This document shows, in pieces, positions 6,929 to 12,019 of a stretch of 12,019 bases of DNA. The notes under the pieces are model-generated. The model worked only from the letters and a program-made list of their open reading frames with translations, was not told the DNA's origin and made no database searches. Numbering within the stretch: the stretch's first letter is position 1; every line of letters begins with the position of its first letter. Made by a program: the position numbers and the translations under genes. This stretch comes from Actinomycetes bacterium (GTDB lineage Bacteria; Actinomycetota; Acidimicrobiia; Acidimicrobiales; RAAP-2), in the NCBI GenBank assembly GCA_021784205.1, contig JAJXTB010000086.1, positions 1 to 12,019 of the forward strand. The letters are read 5' to 3'.

Positions 6929-6936
6929 ACGTGGCT

Positions 6937-9240
6937 ATGGCACACCAGCGCGAGATCGCGGAGGAACAGGCCTTCCTCGATCGGGCCCTTGACGCGCTCG
7001 ATCACATGCGCGCCGAGGCGCGGTCACTTCGTGACAGCGCGGCGGTCGCCAACATGCGCGGAGCCGGCGACCTCGTCGAGCGCGACGTCGTCATGGGCAC
7101 CGCGCTGCAGCGTCTCGACCAGCTCGCCATTGGCGACCAGCCCCTCTTCTTCGGCCGGATCGACTACGCCCCCGACGGCGCCGGCGTCGCCGACGTCTAC
7201 CACGTGGGGCGCCTCGCGGTCTCCGACGACCAGCTGAACGCGCTCGTCGTGGACTGGCGCGCGCCGGTCGCCGAGGCGTTCTATCGGGCGACGGGTGTCG
7301 AGCCGCTCAAACTGATGCGTCGGCGTCACGTGGCGATCCGTAGCCGCGAGGTCACCGGTGTCGAAGACGAGTACTTCGCCGACGCCAACGGCGACCTCGC
7401 CCTGCCCGACGCGGACGTGCGCGAAGCCACGGCCGAGGGTCTGATCGACGGGGGACTGGCCCTCGGTGGCCCGGGGGCGTTGCTCGCGGCGCTCGGTCAG
7501 GCGCGCACGGGACGCATGGGCGACATCGTCGCGACGATCCAGGGCGAGCAGGACCGCATCATCCGCACGCCGTTGCCCGGGGTGCTGCTCGTTCAGGGCG
7601 GACCAGGCACCGGCAAGACGGCGGTCGCGCTGCACCGCGCCGCCTACCTGCTCTTCACCCATCGCGCCACCCTCGAGCGACAGGGCGTCCTCGTGGTCGG
7701 CCCGAACCCGCTGTTCCTCAACTACATCGAGAACGTCCTGCCGTCGCTCGGCGAGTCCGGGGTCACGCTGTCGACGATCTCGGGATTGGTGACCAACGTC
7801 ACCGTTCGCGCGAGCGAGTCCGACGAGGTCGATCGCCTCAAGGGCGATGTTCGCATGGTGACCGTGCTCGCCCAGGCGGTGTCCACCCGTGAGCGGGCCC
7901 TGCGCGCCGACGTCGAGGTACCGGTGGGGCGCGCGATCATGGTCCTTCGCGCGCGCGAGACCCGCGAGGTGATCGAGCGGGCCCGTCGCCGACCGGGCAA
8001 CCACAACCAGCGCCGCTCGGCGATCGGTCGGGAACTCGCGAGTCGGCTCGCCTCGCAGTACTACCAGCGATTCATCCGCGACGAGGGCGAGGGGGCGAGC
8101 GGCGTGGGCGAACTGGCCGACCAGATCCGCGCCACGCCCGAGTTCCAGGCGGCCCTGCAGCGGATGTGGCCGCGCCTGACCGGCCAGGAGCTGCTGCACG
8201 ACCTCTTCGGCGCGCCGGCCCTGGTGCGCGCGGCCGGCGCGGGCGTGCTCACCGAGGCCGAGTGCGAGCTGCTGGTTCGACCCCGCTCGGCGTCGCTCGA
8301 CGACGTCGCTTGGACGAAAGCCGACGCGGCCCTGATCGACGAGGCGCGCGTGCTGCTCGGGCCCCGGCGCCGGCCCCGGGCGGTCGTAAAGGCCGTGGAC
8401 CCACTGGTGCTCGACGGCGTGGACCTCGACAGCTACCGCGGCGACGTGCGCGCGGCCGCGCTGCGCGAGGCCGCGCGCCAGAACGTGACCACGACGGTCG
8501 AGTTCGACGAGGCCGAGTTCGTCACCTACGGCCACATCGTCGTGGACGAGGCCCAGGACCTCTCACCGATGGAGCTGCGGATCCTGCACCGGCGCGACCT
8601 CACCGGCTCGATGACCATCGTCGGGGACATGGGCCAGGCGACGACGGCGTCCTCGAGCGCTTCGTGGGACACGGTGCTCGCGGTGCTCGACCCGCGCCGC
8701 CCGCCCACGAGGGTCGACCTGACGGTCAGTTACCGCACGCCCGAGGAGGTGCTGCGCTTCGCCGCGCCGGTGCTCGCGCTCGCCGCGCCCGACCTCGAGC
8801 CCCCGCGGCCCGTGCGGCGCGTGGGTGTCGATCCCATCGTCGAGGTGGTGGCGGCCGAACAGTTCGATCGCGCGATCGTCGCGGCCGCGGCTCGCGAACG
8901 CGCGGCCGTCGACCCTGGTCGCACGGCGGTGATCGTGAGCGAATCCGAGGTCGAGCGCGTCGTGGCGATCCTGCGCCGCGGTGGGCTCGCCGCGGTCAAC
9001 CCGCGTGAGGACGAGTCCGTGGGACTCGCCGCGGACCTGGTGGTACTGGCCGCCGAGAGCGCCAACGGCCTGGAGTTCGACGCCGTCGTGGTGCTGGAGC
9101 CGCTTCGCATCGCGCGGCGCGGCTCAGCGAGCGATCAGCTCACCAACCGGGGACTTCGTACGCTCTACGTGGCGATGACCCGTCCGACCCGGCGGCTCGC
9201 CCTCGTCACGACGGAGGCGCTGCCGGCCTCGATGCTGTGA
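6937..9240 (+). CDS. helD: HelD/HelR-family UvrD-like RNA polymerase-associated ATPase
   Basis: A 767-residue superfamily 1 helicase-like protein. An N-terminal helical, coiled-coil-prone stretch (~1-65, starting AHQREIAEEQ) is followed by a HelD-typical region with FFGRIDYAP, VVDWRAPVAEAFYRATG and REVTGVEDEYF. Walker A is GGPGTGKT (221-228), followed by HRAAYLLF. VLVVGPNPLFLNYIENVLPS is another family signature. A large insertion (~290-470) follows, as in HelD. Walker B is VVDEAQD (DEAQD at 537-541), with VGDMGQAT and SYRTPEEV after it and motif VI LYVAMTRPTRRL near the C-terminus. HelD proteins use their arms and ATPase to pry RNA polymerase off DNA or recycle it. Actinobacterial HelR members also confer rifampicin tolerance. 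Whether this one does is not visible. It is transcribed alone, divergent from hemE. A general UvrD/Rep repair helicase is unlikely given the HelD-specific segments. Confidence 0.9.
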   Translation: MAHQREIAEEQAFLDRALDALDHMRAEARSLRDSAAVANMRGAGDLVERDVVMGTALQRLDQLAIGDQPLFFGRIDYAPDGAGVADVYHVGRLAVSDDQLNALVVDWRAPVAEAFYRATGVEPLKLMRRRHVAIRSREVTGVEDEYFADANGDLALPDADVREATAEGLIDGGLALGGPGALLAALGQARTGRMGDIVATIQGEQDRIIRTPLPGVLLVQGGPGTGKTAVALHRAAYLLFTHRATLERQGVLVVGPNPLFLNYIENVLPSLGESGVTLSTISGLVTNVTVRASESDEVDRLKGDVRMVTVLAQAVSTRERALRADVEVPVGRAIMVLRARETREVIERARRRPGNHNQRRSAIGRELASRLASQYYQRFIRDEGEGASGVGELADQIRATPEFQAALQRMWPRLTGQELLHDLFGAPALVRAAGAGVLTEAECELLVRPRSASLDDVAWTKADAALIDEARVLLGPRRRPRAVVKAVDPLVLDGVDLDSYRGDVRAAALREAARQNVTTTVEFDEAEFVTYGHIVVDEAQDLSPMELRILHRRDLTGSMTIVGDMGQATTASSSASWDTVLAVLDPRRPPTRVDLTVSYRTPEEVLRFAAPVLALAAPDLEPPRPVRRVGVDPIVEVVAAEQFDRAIVAAAARERAAVDPGRTAVIVSESEVERVVAILRRGGLAAVNPREDESVGLAADLVVLAAESANGLEFDAVVVLEPLRIARRGSASDQLTNRGLRTLYVAMTRPTRRLALVTTEALPASML

Positions 9241-9289
9241 GTCATCTCAGTGGCCAGATAGCGGTTGGACCCGTACAGCAAGTAGAAAT
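9241..9289 (+). other. Short gap between the HelD-like gene and ctaE
   Basis: The 49 bp contain no clear terminator hairpin and no convincing promoter. TTGGAC (9265-9270) resembles a -35, but no TAnnnT follows at proper distance. There is also no strong Shine-Dalgarno before ctaE. Read-through from the helicase gene or a leaderless ctaE transcript are both possible. Confidence 0.3.
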
Positions 9290-9892
9290 GTGGGCGTGAG
9301 TCAGGCGATTCCCCTCGAAAGCCTGGCGAAGCCGGAGAAGATCGTCCATGATCGTCCGCCGATGCTGGCCATCGGCGTGATGATTTGGCTCGGCAGCGAG
9401 TTGATGTTCTTCTCGGGGCTCTTCGCCGCCCTGTTTACCATCCGCGCGCACCTGGCCGCGTGGCCACCCGTGGGCACGCACCTCGACACGATCCAGGCCG
9501 GTATCTTCACGGTCGTGCTCGTGGGGTCGTCGTTCACGATGCAGTGGGCGGTGTGGCTGATCGAGCACCGCCGACGCGACGAAGCGCGCCGGTGGGTGAT
9601 CGTGACCATGATCATGGGCGCCCTGTTCGTCTCCAATCAGGCCTACGAGTGGGTCCACCTGACCACGCGCTGGTACACGAACTCCTACGGCTCGGTCTTC
9701 TACATCACGACCGGTCTGCACGGACTGCACGTCTTCCTCGGACTCGTGGCCATGGCCTTCTTGTTGTTCCGCATGCGCGGACGCGACGGCGACCCCGGCG
9801 AGCTCGCGGCATTCCAAGGGGTCAGTTACTACTGGCACTTCGTTGACGTCGTGTGGATCGGCCTGTTCTCGGCCCTGTTCCTCCTCAAGTAG
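9290..9892 (+). CDS. ctaE: Cytochrome c oxidase subunit III (CtaE)
   Basis: About 200 residues, a short five-helix form of haem-copper oxidase subunit III rather than the seven-helix mitochondrial type. Family segments visible are WLGSELMFFSGLFAALF (helix 1, with the conserved glutamate), TGLHGLHVFLGL (helix 4) and YYWHFVDVVWIGLF (helix 5). It is an integral membrane subunit of the aa3 terminal oxidase, which reduces oxygen to water. Two GTG starts are possible, at 9290 and 9296; neither has a good ribosome binding site. It leads directly into qcrC: its TAG is followed immediately by the qcrC ATG. The ctaE-qcrCAB arrangement is characteristic of actinobacteria, where bcc and aa3 form a supercomplex. 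Oxidase subunits I and II are not in the window. Confidence 0.94.
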   Translation: MGVSQAIPLESLAKPEKIVHDRPPMLAIGVMIWLGSELMFFSGLFAALFTIRAHLAAWPPVGTHLDTIQAGIFTVVLVGSSFTMQWAVWLIEHRRRDEARRWVIVTMIMGALFVSNQAYEWVHLTTRWYTNSYGSVFYITTGLHGLHVFLGLVAMAFLLFRMRGRDGDPGELAAFQGVSYYWHFVDVVWIGLFSALFLLK

Positions 9893-10783
9893 ATGGCCGT
9901 GTCCACGTTCCGTCGCTCCCGGATTCTCGCGTGGGGCCTCTCGGCCTTCGTCGTCGCGGTGCCGCTCGCCTGGTTCACCCCGGCGCACGGCTCGACGCTG
10001 CCGCCCTACCAGACGGGCCGGCGCAACGCGGGAACCCCGAACTCGAGCGTCGTGGTGAAAAAGCACGGCGTCGTCACGTCCTACGGCGACAGCGCGATCA
10101 CCTACACCGCGCCCTCGCCGGCCCTCGCCGCCCTCGGCCAGGCCCTCTACCTGCAGAACTGCGCCTCCTGTCACGGCACCGAGGCCAACGGCGTGCCGGC
10201 CGCCGGCACGACGGGGGCCTACCCGAACCTCGTCGGACTCGGTCCCGCCACGATCGACTTCTGGATCGAGTCGGGTCGCATGCCCGCCGCGGACCCTCGT
10301 TCGGTCCAGGCCCCGCGGCGCACGCCGCGGCTCACCCACGACCAGGCGCTCGCGGTCGCGGCGTGGATCAACTCGCTCTCGCCGGGTTACCCCTACATCC
10401 CGACGGTCAACGTGAAGGACGCCAACGTCGCCAACGGGGCGGCCCTCTTCGCACTCAACTGCGCGGCCTGTCACACGATCGAGGGCGACGGTGACGCCCT
10501 CGCTCGAAGCACGTTCGCGCCATCGCTGCGCAACATCCCCGCGACCCAGGTGGCCGAGGCGATCCGCACCGGCCCGGGCAACATGCCGCGCTTCACCGGC
10601 AACCTCAGCGACTTCCAGGTCGCCGACATCGTCAAGTACGTCACGACCGAGATCCAGCACCCGCGCAACCCCGGCGGGTTCGGCCTCGGCGGACTCGGCC
10701 CGGTGGCCGAGGGCTTCGTGGGCCTGCTGCTCGGGGTCGGGCTGCTCGCCCTCGTCGGATTCTGGGTAGGAGAACGCCAGTGA
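9893..10783 (+). CDS. qcrC: Di-haem cytochrome c subunit of the bcc complex (QcrC)
   Basis: A 296-residue membrane-anchored cytochrome cc. An N-terminal hydrophobic helix (~10-28) serves as signal or anchor. Two class-I cytochrome c domains follow, with haem sites NCASCH (Cys90-His94) and NCAACH (Cys190-His194). Likely axial methionines are Met130 in SGRMP and Met241 in GNMP. A C-terminal membrane helix (~270-292) ends in WVGERQ, leaving the haem domains outside. In actinobacteria this protein passes electrons from the Rieske protein straight to the aa3 oxidase, replacing a soluble cytochrome c. The ATG abuts the ctaE stop, and the last codons overlap the qcrA start (GTGA). A linker of about 55 residues separates the first helix from haem domain 1 and matches no domain I recognise. 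Confidence 0.95.
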   Translation: MAVSTFRRSRILAWGLSAFVVAVPLAWFTPAHGSTLPPYQTGRRNAGTPNSSVVVKKHGVVTSYGDSAITYTAPSPALAALGQALYLQNCASCHGTEANGVPAAGTTGAYPNLVGLGPATIDFWIESGRMPAADPRSVQAPRRTPRLTHDQALAVAAWINSLSPGYPYIPTVNVKDANVANGAALFALNCAACHTIEGDGDALARSTFAPSLRNIPATQVAEAIRTGPGNMPRFTGNLSDFQVADIVKYVTTEIQHPRNPGGFGLGGLGPVAEGFVGLLLGVGLLALVGFWVGERQ

Positions 10784-11718
10784 GCGAACGCCACGAACAC
10801 CGCACCGCCGTCAGTCTGAACGGACTGCGCGAGGATGACCCGCACCTGCAGCCCGCGGCGCGCAACCCCCAGCTCGTCGAGCGCGTCATCGCGCTCACGC
10901 TGCTGGTGGGGGTCGTACTCGTCATCGGCTTCGGCGCCGCGTACTGGGTGAACGCCGCGCCCTGGACGCTCGGGGCGACCATGGGCGGCGGCCTGTTCTT
11001 CCTCGGCGTCGGTCTCATCGCCTGGGCGAAGTACCTCATGGCCCGCGGACCCTTCGTCGAGGAGCGCCACGTGCTCGCCGCGAGCCAAGAGGACCGCGAC
11101 GCCTTCGCGGCGGCGATCGTCGAACGCGGCGGCGGCGTGGTCAAGCGGCGTCGCCTCCTCGGCGGGCTCGTCGGCGGGGGACTCGGCGCCTTTGGCATCG
11201 TGGCCCTGTTCCCGCTGCTGCGCAGTCTCGGTCCGCTGCCCAAGGGCACCCTCTTTCACACCGACTGGCGCGCCGGCAGCTTCGCCGTGGACATCACGGG
11301 TCGTCGGGTGCACGAGAGCGACCTCGCGGTCGGCTCGATCGTGACGGTCTTTCCCGAGGGCACCCAGAACACCGACCGCGGCCAGGCCGTGGACCAGACC
11401 GTGCTCATCCGGCTGTCCAATGAGAACTTCACCACCCAGAAGGGCCGTGAGTCCTGGGGCCCCATGGGCTACATCGCGTACTCCAAGCTGTGCACGCACC
11501 TCGGTTGCCCGGTCGGGCTCTACGAACAGCAGCTGCAACTGCTCGTGTGCCCGTGTCACCAGTCGATGTTCAACGTGAACAACGGGGCCATCCCGAATTT
11601 TGGTCCGGCGCCTCGGCCGCTGCCCCAGTTGCCGCTCTACATCGACGCGGCCGGGTTCATCCGGTCCCAGAGTGACTACCACGAGCCCGTGGGGCCAGGA
11701 TTCTGGGAGCGCGCATGA
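10780..11718 (+). CDS. qcrA: Rieske [2Fe-2S] subunit of the bcc complex (QcrA)
   Basis: A 312-residue actinobacterial-type Rieske protein with three membrane helices (~33-56, ~62-84, ~126-148) rather than the single anchor of mitochondrial and proteobacterial forms. Cluster motifs are CTHLGC (Cys238, His240, with Cys243) and CPCHQS (Cys257, Cys259, His260). Cys238/His240 and Cys257/His260 should ligate the cluster, with Cys243 and Cys259 forming the supporting disulfide. A KRRRLLGG twin-arginine-like motif (122-129) precedes helix 3, consistent with Tat-assisted export of the folded Rieske domain known for actinobacterial QcrA. It moves electrons from menaquinol oxidation at QcrB to QcrC. The GTG start overlaps the qcrC stop and has an upstream AGGAG. 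Its own stop overlaps the qcrB start (ATGA). Confidence 0.95.
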   Translation: MSERHEHRTAVSLNGLREDDPHLQPAARNPQLVERVIALTLLVGVVLVIGFGAAYWVNAAPWTLGATMGGGLFFLGVGLIAWAKYLMARGPFVEERHVLAASQEDRDAFAAAIVERGGGVVKRRRLLGGLVGGGLGAFGIVALFPLLRSLGPLPKGTLFHTDWRAGSFAVDITGRRVHESDLAVGSIVTVFPEGTQNTDRGQAVDQTVLIRLSNENFTTQKGRESWGPMGYIAYSKLCTHLGCPVGLYEQQLQLLVCPCHQSMFNVNNGAIPNFGPAPRPLPQLPLYIDAAGFIRSQSDYHEPVGPGFWERA

Positions 11719-12019
11719 GCAACGCCGTGGTGACCAAGCGGTCCAAGAAAGAGGCCCTCGGCCGGTACGGGCGCGTCGGCAAGGCCCTCGACGAGCTCGA
11801 CGACCGCCTGGGCGTGGCCAAGGGCGGGCGCGGCCTGCTCGACAAGATCTTCCCCGACCACTGGTCCTTCATGCTCGGCGAGATCGCGCTCTACTCGTTC
11901 GTCGTGCTGCTCGCGACGGGGGTCTTCCTCTCGCTCTACTACATCCCGAGCGCGGCGCTCGTGACCTACCACGGCAGTTACCTGCCGCTGGACGGCCAGT
12001 CCATGACCGAGGCCTACGC
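11715..12019 (+). CDS. qcrB: Cytochrome b subunit of the bcc complex (QcrB), partial
   Basis: The first 101 residues are present and the gene runs off the right edge. A charged cytoplasmic N-terminus is followed by KIFPDHWSFMLGEIALYSF, leading into transmembrane helix 1 (~52-76) and LSLYYIPS, as in actinobacterial QcrB. In the complete protein this subunit carries two b haems and the menaquinol oxidation site. None of its haem-ligating histidines or the quinol-site motif is visible in this fragment. The ATG overlaps the qcrA stop, with GGGAG (11705-11709) as its ribosome binding site. Confidence 0.92.
   Translation, partial: MSNAVVTKRSKKEALGRYGRVGKALDELDDRLGVAKGGRGLLDKIFPDHWSFMLGEIALYSFVVLLATGVFLSLYYIPSAALVTYHGSYLPLDGQSMTEAY

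Larger units (their letters stand above)
6813..6936. promoter_or_regulatory. Divergent promoter region of hemE and the HelD-like gene
   Basis: This 124-bp gap must drive the haem operon leftwards and the helicase gene rightwards. On the plus strand TAAGAT (6895-6900) fits the actinobacterial TAnnnT -10 pattern and would start RNA near 6907, about 30 nt before the ATG. On the minus strand TAGATT (6836-6831) fits the same pattern, with a start about 12 nt before GTG 6812. Neither has a recognisable -35. Between them lie an 8-bp direct repeat and an inverted repeat, listed separately. Promoter calls are motif-based and tentative. Confidence 0.35.

Noticed and set aside
6931..6936. Upstream GTG 6931 as the start of the HelD-like gene
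   Set aside because: The Shine-Dalgarno AGGAG would be only 2 nt away; ATG 6937 has the proper 8-nt spacing.
7024..8535. A 503-residue minus-strand open frame opposite the HelD-like gene
   Set aside because: It lies antisense to intact helicase motifs; its composition is typical of reversed GC-rich codons and no motif is recognisable.
9241..9289. An intrinsic terminator after the HelD-like gene
   Set aside because: Only a 6-bp TGGCCA palindrome is present, with no stem of useful length or T-run.
9242..11682. Long minus-strand frames opposite ctaE-qcrCA (9242-10660 and 10471-11682)
   Set aside because: The plus strand encodes unmistakable haem and Rieske motifs. The antisense frames overlap each other and have no domain.

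Overview
The window is GC-rich and densely coded, with GTG starts, 4-nt start/stop overlaps and short intergenic gaps. A ctaE-qcrC-qcrA-qcrB cluster with a di-haem QcrC, together with an actinobacterial HelD-like ATPase, points to a high-GC actinobacterium. An Acidimicrobiia-like lineage is a guess from general style, not a demonstration. No RNA genes, CRISPR, insertion sequences or phage genes were seen.

Region 1 (1-2906, minus strand) is one very long open frame cut by the left edge. It encodes a membrane protein whose C-terminal part is an MprF/LysX-type aminoacyl-phosphatidylglycerol synthase domain. Its N-terminal ~385 residues look like a calcineurin-type metallophosphoesterase in which essentially every metal-binding motif is altered, and which is interrupted by two transmembrane helices. 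This is the most unusual item in the window. Divergent from it, 46 bp away, is a small HAD phosphatase (2953-3432, plus) resembling the 3'-phosphatase half of T4 polynucleotide kinase.

Region 2 (3449-6812, minus strand) is a tight hemE-hemH-hemY operon, in the same order as Bacillus subtilis hemEHY. Both junctions are GTGA overlaps. Sequence details of the ferrochelatase (B. subtilis-type N-terminus with Tyr12, no iron-sulfur cysteines) suggest the coproporphyrin-dependent haem route. The final enzyme of that route, HemQ/ChdC, is not in the window.

Region 3 (6937-9240, plus strand) encodes a HelD-family UvrD-like ATPase, a family that binds and recycles RNA polymerase. Some actinobacterial members (HelR) protect it from rifampicin. 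The 124-bp gap it shares with hemE holds a direct and inverted repeat and candidate -10 elements facing each way.

Region 4 (9290 to the right edge, plus strand) holds ctaE, qcrC, qcrA and the start of qcrB: oxidase subunit III plus the cytochrome bcc complex of the actinobacterial bcc-aa3 supercomplex. The genes abut or overlap and are probably one transcript. The haem operon makes the cofactor that this respiratory module consumes, so the pairing is functionally sensible, although the two are on opposite strands and separated by the helicase gene.
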